8,028 nt of DNA from a bacterium (GCA_018970825.1 JAGWVP010000126.1:1-8028); one strand, 5' to 3'. Positions 1 through 6,936 are shown, numbered from the stretch's first letter. Notes: generated by a model not told the origin, from the sequence alone. Translations and numbers: made by a program.

Positions 1-1017
1 CGAGCCGCCGCCGCTCACCCGGCGCGCCGAGCCGCCACCGGCGTCGCCGACGTAGACCTGGGGCGAGCCCGCGCGCGTCGAGCAGAACGCGATGCGCCCC
101 CCGTCGGGCGACCAGCTGGGCGAGACGTCGATGCCGGCGCCCGAGGTCGCCTGCCGCAGCACCCGGCCGTCGCGGCCGATCACGACGATCTCCGAATCCC
201 CGCGCCCCTGCTCCCGCGAGACCGCGATGCGGTTGCCGTCGGGGGAGAAGCGCCCGCCGTTGGTGAGACCCGGCCCCTGCAGCAGCGTGCGCGCCTGTCC
301 GCTCGCCACGTCCATCAGGTAGAGGCGGGGCGAGCCGTCCTTGAACGAGGTGAAGAGCAGCTCGCGGCGGTCGGGCGACCAGGCGGGCGAGAGATTGATC
401 GTGCCGTTGCGGGTGAGCTGGCGAGCGTCCTCGCCGTCGAAGCCCATCTCCCAGATCTCCTTCGCCCGGCCGCCGCGGGTCGAGACGAAGGCGATCCGCG
501 TGTCGAACGGGCCGCGCTCGCCGGTCACGAGCCGCATCGCCTCGTCGGCGAACCGGTGCCCCATGCGACGGAGGTCGCGGCGGGTGCCCGTCCAGCGCTT
601 GCCGCCGAGCTGGCGCCGCTCGCCGACGTCGAAGAGCCGCGCCTCGACCGTGAGCTGGTCGCCCGCGGCCTCGCAGCTCCCCTTCACGAGCAGCCTCGCA
701 CCGGCCGCGCCCCATGCGCCGAAGTCGACGCCGTCGGGCGACGCACCGTCGGCGACCTTCGGCAGCGCGCCGCCGGAGGTGACACGGAAGAGACCGGAGA
801 GATCGAGGTCGCGCGCGACGGTCTCGGTGAAGCGCTGCGAGCAGATCTCGCCGCCGGAGCCCGAGAGGCGATCGACGACGAGCGGGAACGCGCTCTCCCC
901 GGGACCGAAGATCGTCCCTCGCACCTGGGCGCGCGCATCTCCCGTCGCGATGCACGCGAACGCGATCGCCGCCGCGAGCGCTCGCCGGATGGCCTTCGTG
1001 TCCCTCGCTCTCCCCAT
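1..1017 (-). CDS. tolB: TolB, periplasmic beta-propeller of Tol-Pal (C-terminus beyond window)
   Basis: TolB is the periplasmic partner of Pal and TolA in the Tol-Pal envelope system, which helps outer-membrane constriction and integrity at division. The frame stays open from the ATG at 1017 to the left edge: 339 residues of a protein usually about 430 long, so roughly the last 100 are outside. Residues 1-30 look like a Sec signal peptide: basic start, Ala-rich core, likely cleavage after ARA at 28-30. Residues about 31-165 match the TolB N-terminal domain. From about 173 the protein shows propeller repeats with the signature SPAWSPD (220-226), GRFSPDG (265-271) and SPSWSPDGGRIAF (309-321), each preceded by strands such as EIWEM and RLYLMD. 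The start is supported by a strong AGGAGGT ribosome site (plus-strand 1025-1031) seven bases upstream. It lies 38 bases after tolA, so it is probably co-transcribed. The family assignment is firm; only the missing end is unknown. Confidence 0.95.
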   Translation of the reverse strand, partial: MGRARDTKAIRRALAAAIAFACIATGDARAQVRGTIFGPGESAFPLVVDRLSGSGGEICSQRFTETVARDLDLSGLFRVTSGGALPKVADGASPDGVDFGAWGAAGARLLVKGSCEAAGDQLTVEARLFDVGERRQLGGKRWTGTRRDLRRMGHRFADEAMRLVTGERGPFDTRIAFVSTRGGRAKEIWEMGFDGEDARQLTRNGTINLSPAWSPDRRELLFTSFKDGSPRLYLMDVASGQARTLLQGPGLTNGGRFSPDGNRIAVSREQGRGDSEIVVIGRDGRVLRQATSGAGIDVSPSWSPDGGRIAFCSTRAGSPQVYVGDAGGGSARRVSGGGS

Positions 1018-1024
1018 CGCCTGC

Positions 1025-1031
1025 ACCTCCT
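1025..1031 (-). promoter_or_regulatory. Ribosome binding site of tolB
   Basis: Read on the minus strand this is AGGAGGT, a near-perfect Shine-Dalgarno sequence, seven bases before the tolB ATG at 1017. It is the strongest ribosome site in the window and fixes the tolB start. Confidence 0.85.
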
Positions 1032-1055
1032 GCCGCCTCTCTCCTCGCGTGACCT

Positions 1056-2744
1056 TCACGGAGTCTTCAGGTCCGAGGGCTGGAACGTCAACTCCACGTC
1101 GGCGAAATCCTCGCGGTGGCGCGCCGGCGGCGGCGGGAGCGGGCTCACGGCCCGCACGGCGCGCAGCACCGACGCGTCGTAGGACGAGTCGCCCGAGGGC
1201 GCGACCAGTCGCAGTTCGCGGATCGTGCCGTCCGCCGAGATGCCGAACTTGACCTTCACCGCGAGACGCGTCCCCTCGCCCGGCCACGCCCACGCGTCGC
1301 GGATCCGCGAGAGCATGCCGTTGTAGTAGGACAGGAACTCGATGCCGCGGACGCGGCCCGCTCCGCCGCCGCCGTCGCCGAGCCCGACGCCCCGGCCGGG
1401 CTGCGCAGCGTCGGGGCCGCCCACGCCGCCGCCGCCGGAGCCGCGACCGGAGCCCGCCACGCTGCCACGGGTCGCCGTTCCGCCCTCGGCTCCGTCGGGA
1501 CTGCCGCCGCGACCGCTGCCGCCCGTGCTGCCGCCCGTGCCGGTGCCGCGACCGCCGCTCGCGCCGCTGCCCGCACGGCCCCCGGCCCCCGAACCCGTGC
1601 CGCCGGCCGCCCCGCTTCCCCCCGCCGACGGCTCGACGCTGCGCCGCACGCGCTCCATCGCGGCGTCGATCCGGGCATCGCGCTCGGATTCCGTTCCGTC
1701 GCGACCGGCTTGCGCAGGCGCACCGGCTTCGCGCGACGCGGGCTTCGCCGACGCTGCGGGCTTCGATGGTCCGGCCGGCCCGGGTGAGCGGGCCGGCCTT
1801 GCGTCCGCGGCAGACGCCGGCTTCGGCGAGGACTTCGGTGTCGGGCTCGGCCGCGGATCGGTCGCGACCCGCGGCGTCGACGAGGCGCGCGGCGACGACG
1901 CTCTCGACGTGGCGCTCGGCTTCGGGGCGGCCGGTCCGGGCGCAGGCGTCGGCGTCGGCTTCGGGGCGGTCGGCGCCCCGGACTTCGGCGCGACGGTCGG
2001 CGTCGGCGTCGGACGGGGCTTCGCGATCGGCGTCGCGGTCGCACGCGGTCGCGGCGTCGCGGTCGCACGCGGTCGCGGCGTCGCGGTCGCGACCGGGCGA
2101 GCGGCTCGTGGCTTCGGAACAGGCGTCGGCGTCGCGGTGGCACGCGGCGTCGCGGTGGCACGCACCGGCGAGCGCGTCGGACGCGGCGTCGGGCTCGGCG
2201 TCGGCGCACGCGTCGGACGCGGCGTCGGCGTCGCGGTCGCGCGCGTCTTCACCACGGCCTCGTCGTCCCGCGGCGCGGGCTCGGGCCGGACGGGATCTTC
2301 CTCCGGTCGAGGCGGCGGCACGACTTCGGGAGCCGGCGGCTCCGGCTCCTCCGGCGCGATCACGTCGGGTTCGGGCCCGGGCTCGGGCTCCGGTTCCGGT
2401 TCCGGTTCCGGCTCGGATGCGACCGCCCCGGGCGGTTCCGGCGGCGGAGGAGGCGCGGCCGGCCCCGACGCCCCGCCCGGCGCGGGCTCGCCCCTGCGCA
2501 CGCGGGCCGGTGTGCCGACGTCGAGATCGGGCAGCCCCGCCGGCAGGTGCCCGCCGAGGTCGCCGCCGTCGAACATCTCGACCGTGTAGGTCTCGCCCGC
2601 GGACTCGGGCCGCAGCTTGAACCCGCCGAGGAAGGTCGCGGCGAGGATCGCGAGCAGGTGCAGGGCGGCTGCCGCGAGGATCGCCGCGGCGAGCGCGCGG
2701 TTGAACCGGCGCGGCGTGAGAATGCTCTGGCGGGGACGCTTCAC
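1056..2744 (-). CDS. tolA: TolA-like energy-transducing protein with TonB-type C-terminal domain
   Basis: By context this is TolA, the protein that links the TolQ-TolR motor in the inner membrane to TolB/Pal at the outer membrane. The 562 residues divide clearly. A basic N-terminus (1-16) is followed by one membrane helix (about 17-41) that carries His29, like the conserved His in TolA/TonB anchors. Then come a Pro/Glu stretch (about 85-160, with EP repeated six times at 111-122), a Thr/Pro/Ala/Arg stretch (about 168-335), a short charged likely helix (350-371) and a Gly/Ser-rich stretch (374-465). The C-terminal domain (about 468-562) has YYNGMLSRIRDAW, ISADGTIRELRL and SPLPPPP...DVELTFQP, typical of TolA/TonB C-terminal domains. 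The classical Ala/Lys/Glu helical domain II of enteric TolA is missing. The start is GTG, with GGGAG (plus 2753-2757) eight bases upstream. A TonB role is possible from the protein alone, but its place between tolR and tolB favours TolA. Confidence 0.86.
   Translation of the reverse strand: MKRPRQSILTPRRFNRALAAAILAAAALHLLAILAATFLGGFKLRPESAGETYTVEMFDGGDLGGHLPAGLPDLDVGTPARVRRGEPAPGGASGPAAPPPPPEPPGAVASEPEPEPEPEPEPGPEPDVIAPEEPEPPAPEVVPPPRPEEDPVRPEPAPRDDEAVVKTRATATPTPRPTRAPTPSPTPRPTRSPVRATATPRATATPTPVPKPRAARPVATATPRPRATATPRPRATATPIAKPRPTPTPTVAPKSGAPTAPKPTPTPAPGPAAPKPSATSRASSPRASSTPRVATDPRPSPTPKSSPKPASAADARPARSPGPAGPSKPAASAKPASREAGAPAQAGRDGTESERDARIDAAMERVRRSVEPSAGGSGAAGGTGSGAGGRAGSGASGGRGTGTGGSTGGSGRGGSPDGAEGGTATRGSVAGSGRGSGGGGVGGPDAAQPGRGVGLGDGGGGAGRVRGIEFLSYYNGMLSRIRDAWAWPGEGTRLAVKVKFGISADGTIRELRLVAPSGDSSYDASVLRAVRAVSPLPPPPARHREDFADVELTFQPSDLKTP
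1350..1625 (-). repeat. Gly/Ser-rich low-complexity segment within tolA
   Basis: This part of tolA encodes residues 374-465, dominated by Gly, Ser, Ala and a few Arg, with irregular GG-S-G and GTG-type units. It is a probable flexible linker between the Pro-rich spacer and the C-terminal domain. No exact long unit repeat is visible. Confidence 0.7.
2029..2090 (-). repeat. 24-base tandem repeat in tolA (about 2.6 copies)
   Basis: Two exact 24-base copies (2029-2052 and 2053-2076) are followed by a 14-base partial copy (2077-2090). The length is a multiple of three, so the reading frame is kept; each unit encodes eight residues of the PRPRATAT type (TolA about 219-239). It is an intragenic coding repeat able to gain or lose units by slippage. 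Confidence 0.85.
2129..2164 (-). repeat. 18-base tandem repeat in tolA (two copies)
   Basis: Two adjacent 18-base units (2129-2146 and 2147-2164) differ only at the last base. They encode the six-residue Ala-Thr-Ala-Thr-Pro-Arg type repeat near TolA residues 194-206. The frame is preserved. Confidence 0.8.
2379..2414 (-). repeat. Hexanucleotide repeat encoding Glu-Pro units in tolA
   Basis: Six consecutive Glu-Pro dipeptides (TolA residues 111-122) are encoded by near-identical hexamers, seen on the plus strand as repeated GGTTCC/GGCTCC. Poly-EP is expected to be a stiff extended rod in the periplasm, as in TonB-type spacers. Confidence 0.8.
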
Positions 2745-2776
2745 CCGAGGCGCTCCCGGATCCGCCGGTCGCGTTG

Positions 2777-2812
2777 CGGCCGCCCCCGGCCGTCGCGGCG
2801 CCCGGGGCGCCG
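2777..2812 (-). other. Two adjacent GC hairpins in the tolR-tolA spacer
   Basis: The 76-base tolR-tolA spacer contains two perfect inverted repeats: 2777-2792 (CGGCCG, four-base loop, CGGCCG) and 2796-2812 (CGGCGCC, three-base loop, GGCGCCG). The second begins nine bases after the tolR stop in the transcript direction. On the minus strand neither is followed by a T-run, so a classical terminator is unlikely. They could shape mRNA processing or limit read-through into tolA. In DNA this GC-rich, chance hairpins are common. Confidence 0.45.
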
Positions 2813-2820
2813 TTTCCCGG

Positions 2821-3234
2821 TCACGGCGTGCCGGGGACCTGCGTCACCATGCCGACGCGGCGGATGCCCGCCGCCTTGATCGCGGCCATGACGCGGACCA
2901 CCTCGCCGTAGGGCACCGACTGGTCGGCGCGCACGAGCACCGTGCCCTCGGGCTTCGACGCCGCGAGGGCGCGCAGCCGTCCTCCCAGGTCGGACTGCGC
3001 GAGACGCTGCTCGTTCAGGTAGACGTCGCCCGCCTTCGTGACCGAGACGACGAGCGGGGTCTCCTTCTCGGAAAGAGCGCCCGCCTGCGCGCGCGGCAGG
3101 TCGACGGAGACGCCCTTCTGCAGGATCGGAGCCGTGACCATGAAGATCACGAGCAGCACGAGCATGACGTCGACGAGCGGCGTCACGTTGATCTGCGACA
3201 TGGAGCCGCCGCCGCGCCCGGAGTCGAAGGCCAT
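2821..3234 (-). CDS. tolR: TolR, inner-membrane motor subunit of Tol-Pal
   Basis: TolR pairs with TolQ to turn the proton gradient into movement of TolA. The protein has 137 residues, usual for TolR/ExbD. A short cytoplasmic tail (1-14) precedes one membrane helix at about 17-37 beginning with INVTPLVDVMLVLLVIFM; Asp22 within it is the conserved proton-path aspartate of the family. The periplasmic domain (about 40-137) includes VSVDLPRA, VLVRADQSVPYGEVV and a C-terminal segment ending at Pro137. The start is the ATG at 3234, with GGGGA (plus 3240-3244) five bases upstream. It follows tolQ by 21 bases, so they are almost certainly translated from one mRNA. ExbD is the close alternative, but the run tolQ-tolR-tolA-tolB settles it as TolR. 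Confidence 0.96.
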   Translation of the reverse strand: MAFDSGRGGGSMSQINVTPLVDVMLVLLVIFMVTAPILQKGVSVDLPRAQAGALSEKETPLVVSVTKAGDVYLNEQRLAQSDLGGRLRALAASKPEGTVLVRADQSVPYGEVVRVMAAIKAAGIRRVGMVTQVPGTP

Positions 3235-3255
3235 GGCCGTCCCCGCCCTCTCCCG

Positions 3256-3927
3256 TCACTTCAGGAAGTGACGCTCGGCGATGTTCAGGAACTCCGCCGA
3301 GAAGTTCTCCATGTCGGTGTGCAGCACGCGCACCTCGTGCGAGAGGTGGTTGTAGGCGACGACGGCGGGAATCGCGGCCGCGAGGCCGACCGCGGTCGCG
3401 ACGAGCGCCTCGGAGATCCCGGGCGCGACGGCCTGGATGCTCGAGCTCTGCGCCGTCGAGAGCCCGCGAAACGCGTCCATGATGCCCCACACCGTGCCGA
3501 ACAGCCCGATGAAGGGCGCGGTCGCCGCCGTCGTGGCGAGGAAGGTGAGCGCGCCCTCGAGCCGCGTCACCTCGAGGTTCGCCGCGCGGCGCAGCGCGCG
3601 CTCGACGTTGGCGGCGCCGCCGAGTTCCATCTCGCCCTCGCCCTCGCCCTGCCGGCGAGCGCGGGTGAGGCGCATGAGCTCCTGGTACCCGGCGCGGAAC
3701 ACCTGCGCGACGGGGCTCTGCTTGTACTCGAGACTCTGGGCGTGGATCTGGTTCAGGCTCTTCGACTCCCAGAAGACTTCCTCGAACCGCTCCGACTGTC
3801 GGCGAGCGCGGCGCAACTGGCCGAGCTTGAAGAAGATGATTCCCCAGCTCGCGGCCGAGCAGGCGACCAGGGTCCAGAGGACCGCCATGACCACCGGCCC
3901 CGTCCCGTGGAACAGGTGCTCGATCAT
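3256..3927 (-). CDS. tolQ: TolQ, inner-membrane proton-channel subunit of Tol-Pal
   Basis: TolQ (MotA/TolQ/ExbB family) forms the ring of the motor that drives TolA. The protein has 223 residues (E. coli 230). Three membrane helices are visible: about 11-34, 127-150 and 171-193. The hallmark APFIGLFGTVWGIM (137-150) and SEALVATAVGLAAAIPAVVAYN region (172-193) contain Thr145 and Thr178, which match the conserved channel threonines of TolQ/ExbB. The cytoplasmic region between helices 1 and 2 has a charged stretch with a GEGEGE run at 94-99. I chose the ATG at 3927 because the family N-terminus (short periplasmic tail, then helix 1) begins there; the frame stays open upstream into pgk antisense, but that part is not TolQ-like. 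The ribosome site is weak (a GCGGGG about eight bases upstream, and a GGAG only two bases away). First gene of the operon, behind a clear promoter candidate. Confidence 0.96.
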   Translation of the reverse strand: MIEHLFHGTGPVVMAVLWTLVACSAASWGIIFFKLGQLRRARRQSERFEEVFWESKSLNQIHAQSLEYKQSPVAQVFRAGYQELMRLTRARRQGEGEGEMELGGAANVERALRRAANLEVTRLEGALTFLATTAATAPFIGLFGTVWGIMDAFRGLSTAQSSSIQAVAPGISEALVATAVGLAAAIPAVVAYNHLSHEVRVLHTDMENFSAEFLNIAERHFLK

Positions 3928-3963
3928 CGCTCCAACCCCGCTCGCCCCACCGCGCTGGAGCCA

Positions 3964-3992
3964 TCTAAAGCGATTGCCATGGCGGACGTCAA
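3964..3992 (-). promoter_or_regulatory. Sigma70-type promoter of the tolQRAB operon
   Basis: Reading the minus strand, the -35 TTGACG (plus 3987-3992; 5 of 6 consensus bases) is followed after exactly 17 bases by TTTAGA (plus 3964-3969; 3 of 6). The expected start of transcription is near 3957, about 30 bases before the tolQ ATG. In such GC-rich DNA this AT-richer pair with ideal spacing stands out. Predicted from sequence only. Confidence 0.6.
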
Positions 3993-4061
3993 ACCGCGGC
4001 GGGGCGGGAGCGGCACCCGCCGGGGCGACCCGACGGCCCCGTGATGGGCCCCGGACCGGGG

Positions 4062-4070
4062 TGTTATGAC
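4062..4070 (+). promoter_or_regulatory. Possible extended -10 promoter of pgk
   Basis: TGTTATGAC has the TGn extension next to TATGAC (4 of 6 matches to TATAAT). The -35 is poor (GTGATG at 4041-4046, 18-base spacing). It would start transcription near 4077, about 50 bases before the pgk start. The rest of the 202-base tolQ-pgk gap holds GC-rich sequence and one short inverted repeat (GGCCC/GGGCC, 4035-4050). Confidence 0.33.
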
Positions 4071-4129
4071 CCGCGGGTCGCGGCCCGGGGCAACCGGGAT
4101 CGCGCCGCCAACCACCGGAGGGGCATCGA

Positions 4130-5320
4130 GTGAAGGTCGTCGACGAACTGGATCTGCTGGGCAAGCGGGTGTTCGTGCGGGTGGACTTCAACGTCCCGCT
4201 CGAGGACGACGGCCGGGGCGGGCTGCGCATCGCCGACGACGCCCGGATCCGCGCGAGCCTGCCCACGATCCGGCTCGCCGCCGAGCGAGGCGCGAAGGTC
4301 GTCGTCGCGGCCCACCTCGGTCGCCCCAAGGGCAAACGCGACCCGAAGCAGAGCCTCGCGCCGACGGCGACGCGGCTCGCCGAGCTGCTCGGCCGACCGG
4401 TCGCCCTCGCGCCGGACTGCGTCGGCCCCGACGCCGAGGCCGCGGTCGCACGCATGAGCTCGGGCGACGTGCTGCTGCTCGAGAACCTGCGCTTCCATGC
4501 CGAGGAGGAGAAGAACGACCCGGCCTTCGCCGCGAGCCTCGCGCGCCTCGCCGACGTGTGGGTGAACGACGCCTTCGGTGCCGCGCACCGCGCGCACGCT
4601 TCCACCGCCGGCATGGCACCGCTCGTCGCCGAGCGCGCGGGCGGGCTCCTCATGCGCGACGAGGTGAAGCACCTGGGCCGGCTGCTCGCCGGGGCCGATC
4701 GCCCGTTCGTCGCGATCCTCGGCGGCTCGAAGGTCTCGGACAAGATCGGCGTCGTCGAGCAGCTGCTGTCGCGCGTCGACGCGCTCCTGGTCGGCGGCGC
4801 GATGGCCTACACGTTCCTCGTCGCGAAGGGAGTCCCCGTCGGCGGCTCGCGCGTCGAGTCCGACAAGGTCGATCTCGCGCGCGACACGCTCGCGGCCGCT
4901 CGGGCCCGCGGCGTGCGCGTCCTCCTGCCGGTCGACCACGTCGCCGCGCGCAAGCCGGAGGCGGGTTCGGAGACCCGGATCTGCGGGCCCGGGATCGAGG
5001 ACGGCTGGCTCGGCGTCGACATCGGCCCCGCGACCCGCGAGGCCTACGCGAAGGAGATCGCGACGGCCCGCACCGTTCTCTGGAACGGACCGATGGGCAT
5101 CTTCGAGATCCCGGCGTTCGCCGAGGGAACGCTCGCGGTCGCGCGCGCCCTCGCCGAGGCGAAGCAGGCGACGACCGTCGTCGGCGGCGGCGACTCGGTC
5201 GCCGCGATCGGCGCGGCCGGGGTGGCCGACCGCATCGGCCACGTCTCGACCGGCGGCGGCGCCTCGCTCGAGTTCCTCGAGGGGAGAACCCTGCCCGGCA
5301 TCGCGGCGCTCGAAGGCTGA
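4130..5320 (+). CDS. pgk: Phosphoglycerate kinase
   Basis: The cytoplasmic enzyme moves phosphate from 1,3-bisphosphoglycerate to ADP, giving 3-phosphoglycerate and ATP in glycolysis (reverse in gluconeogenesis). It is full length at 396 residues (E. coli 387). Substrate-binding motifs of the N-domain are present: RVDFNVPL (17-24), AHLGRPKG (61-68), LENLRFHAEEE (118-127 region, Arg121) and AAHRAHAST (Arg154). The nucleotide side has LGGSKVSDKI (198-206), LVGGAMAYTF (220-229), LWNGPMGIFE (317-326), VVGGGDS (350-356) and STGGGASLEFLEG (373-385). The start is GTG at 4130 with GGAGGGG at 4117-4123, six bases upstream. It is divergent from tolQ and convergent with selO. No gap gene lies upstream here; tpiA follows 1.7 kb away on the same strand. 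Assignment is certain. Confidence 0.99.
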   Translation: MKVVDELDLLGKRVFVRVDFNVPLEDDGRGGLRIADDARIRASLPTIRLAAERGAKVVVAAHLGRPKGKRDPKQSLAPTATRLAELLGRPVALAPDCVGPDAEAAVARMSSGDVLLLENLRFHAEEEKNDPAFAASLARLADVWVNDAFGAAHRAHASTAGMAPLVAERAGGLLMRDEVKHLGRLLAGADRPFVAILGGSKVSDKIGVVEQLLSRVDALLVGGAMAYTFLVAKGVPVGGSRVESDKVDLARDTLAAARARGVRVLLPVDHVAARKPEAGSETRICGPGIEDGWLGVDIGPATREAYAKEIATARTVLWNGPMGIFEIPAFAEGTLAVARALAEAKQATTVVGGGDSVAAIGAAGVADRIGHVSTGGGASLEFLEGRTLPGIAALEG

Positions 5321-5355
5321 GAGAGGACCGCGCGCGCCCCCCGGGCGCCGATCCG

Positions 5356-5382
5356 GGCCTGGCCGAATCGATCCGGCCGGCC
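5356..5382. terminator. Possible bidirectional terminator between pgk and selO
   Basis: In the 65-base gap between the convergent pgk and selO, GGCC-T-GGCCG (5356-5365) can pair with CGGCCGGCC (5374-5382), leaving one bulged T and an eight-base loop containing ATCGAT. The stem is about nine pairs. There is no T-run on either side, so it would be an atypical terminator. Its place between two converging stop codons is the main argument. Confidence 0.35.
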
Positions 5383-5385
5383 GGG

Positions 5386-6855
5386 TCAGGTTCCGCAGAA
5401 GGTCTCGCGCACGACCTCCTCGGGTCGCGGCGGCTCGGCGAACTCCGCATGCGCCGGCTGCTCGTCGAACGGCCGGCCCAGGACCTCGCAGAGGGTCTCG
5501 AACGGCCGGAGGTCGCCCGACGCGGCCGCGCGCAGCGCCTGCTCGACGCGATGGTTGCGCGGGACGAACAGGGGGTTCGCACGCCGCATCGCGTTCGCCC
5601 GCTCGCGAGGCGACCGCGCGTCGCGCGCGAGGCGCGCCCGCCACCCGCGGAGCCACGCGTCGATCCCGTCGGGACGCGCGAAGAGCGAACGCAGGGCGAC
5701 CTCGTCGCCTCCCTCGTCCGCCGCGTCGGCGAGACGGCGAAAGACGAGCGTCCAGTCGGCCTCGGAAGCCTGCATCGCGGCGAGGAGTCCTGCGACCAGC
5801 GCGGGATCGCCCTCCTCCCCCGAGGAGAGCCCGATCTTCGCGCGCAGCCCCCCCTGCCACTCGCGCTCGAAGACGGCCGGGAAGCCCTCGAGCACCTCGA
5901 CCGCGGCGGCGATCGCGCGGTCGTCGTCCGAGTCGATCAGCGGCAGCAGGGCCTCGGCGAGACGCGCGAGGTTCCAGCGCGCGATCGACGGCTGGTTCGC
6001 GAAGGCGTAGCGCCCGCCGTGGTCGATCGAGCTGAACTTTCGGCCCGGGTGGTAGCCGTCGAGGAACGCACACGGGCCGTAGTCGAGCGTCTCGCCCGAG
6101 ATCGCCGTGTTGTCGGTGTTCATCACGCCGTGGACGAAGCCGACGCACAGCCAGCGCGCGACCAGCGCCGCCTGGCGCGCCGACACCGCCCCGAGAAAGG
6201 CGAGCGCGGGACGCTCGGCGGACGCGAGCCCGGGGTCGTGTCGTCGCAACGCGTACTCGAGCAGCAGGGAGAGCCCCTCGACGTCGCCCCGCGCGGCGAA
6301 GTACTGGAAGGTGCCGACCCGGAGGTGGCTCGACGCGATCCGCGTGAGCACCGCTCCCGGCTGCGGGGTCTCGCGGTGCACGACCTCGCCGGTCGACACG
6401 GCGGCGAGCGAGCGCGTCGTCGGGATGCCGAGCGCGTGCATCGCCTCGCTGACGACGTACTCGCGCAGGACCGGGCCGAGTGCCGCGCGACCGTCGCCCC
6501 GACGCGAGAAGGGCGTCGGGCCGGAGCCTTTCAGCTGCACGTCGCGGCGGCGGCCCTCGCGGTCGACGACCTCGCCGAGCAGGAGAGCGCGGCCGTCGCC
6601 GAGGCTCGGCACGAAGTGCCCGAACTGGTGACCGGCATAGGCGAGCGCGATCGGGTCGGCGTCGGTCGCGAGCGCGTTGCCCGAGAACAGTTCCGCCGCG
6701 ACCGGCTCGACCGCGAGGGGGTCGAGGCCCAACTCCTCGGCGAGCGGCCGGTTGAAGGCGAGGAGCCTCGGCGCGACGACCCGGGCGGGGCGCTGCACCG
6801 CGTGAAATCGCTCGGGCAGCCGGCGGTAGGAGTTGTCGAAACCCAGTCGGATCAT
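5386..6855 (-). CDS. selO: SelO (YdiU family) protein adenylyltransferase, Cys form
   Basis: SelO is a pseudokinase-fold enzyme that transfers AMP from ATP to Ser/Thr/Tyr of target proteins and is linked to oxidative-stress responses in bacteria and mitochondria. The 489 residues match bacterial SelO in length and order. Visible are LAYAGHQFGHFVPSLGDGRA (71-90, Arg89), DVQLKGSGPTPFSRRGDGRA (105-124, Lys109), LREYVVSEA (Glu132), TRIASSHLRVGTF (Arg172, Arg179), HGVMNTDN (242-249, Asn249) and LDYGPCAFLD (257-266, Asp258). These sit four residues before the catalytic residues I recall for Pseudomonas SelO (Lys113, Glu136, Asn253, Asp262). It ends Cys-Gly-Thr: Cys487 occupies the third-last place where animal SelO has selenocysteine. 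Cys262 in the activation segment could form the redox disulfide with it. The start is the ATG at 6855, at the family N-terminus (GFDNSYRRLP). No Shine-Dalgarno precedes it; the leader is C/T-rich. Target proteins cannot be inferred. Confidence 0.97.
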   Translation of the reverse strand: MIRLGFDNSYRRLPERFHAVQRPARVVAPRLLAFNRPLAEELGLDPLAVEPVAAELFSGNALATDADPIALAYAGHQFGHFVPSLGDGRALLLGEVVDREGRRRDVQLKGSGPTPFSRRGDGRAALGPVLREYVVSEAMHALGIPTTRSLAAVSTGEVVHRETPQPGAVLTRIASSHLRVGTFQYFAARGDVEGLSLLLEYALRRHDPGLASAERPALAFLGAVSARQAALVARWLCVGFVHGVMNTDNTAISGETLDYGPCAFLDGYHPGRKFSSIDHGGRYAFANQPSIARWNLARLAEALLPLIDSDDDRAIAAAVEVLEGFPAVFEREWQGGLRAKIGLSSGEEGDPALVAGLLAAMQASEADWTLVFRRLADAADEGGDEVALRSLFARPDGIDAWLRGWRARLARDARSPRERANAMRRANPLFVPRNHRVEQALRAAASGDLRPFETLCEVLGRPFDEQPAHAEFAEPPRPEEVVRETFCGT

Positions 6856-6936
6856 GGCGAGGAGGGAGGAGGGCCGGTCGCGGCCGGACGGCTTCCCGGG
6901 GAACACCCGGGCGTCCGCGGCGCGGCTCGCGGTGCT

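Noticed and set aside
341..1252. Plus-strand open frame across tolB and the end of tolA
   Set aside because: Ser/Arg/Pro-rich shadow without a domain. The minus strand reads as TolB, with signal peptide, propeller motifs and a strong ribosome site.
2029..2164. CRISPR-like array
   Set aside because: The repeats are tandem without unique spacers, in frame, and encode TolA's Pro/Thr rod.
1256..2209. Arg-rich minus-strand open frame overlapping tolA
   Set aside because: It is tolA read in another frame; the composition is a frame-shifted copy of the repeats.
2617..4044. Plus-strand open frame across tolR and tolQ
   Set aside because: Arg/Asp/Glu-rich antisense composition typical of shadows; both genes on the other strand are unmistakable.
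3256..4743. TolQ extended upstream to 4743
   Set aside because: The upstream part is antisense to pgk and low in family character; TolQ begins at 3927, next to its promoter.
5386..5388. Possible selenocysteine at the selO TGA
   Set aside because: The selenocysteine position is already a Cys codon, and this TGA follows the usual two last residues, so it is a normal stop.
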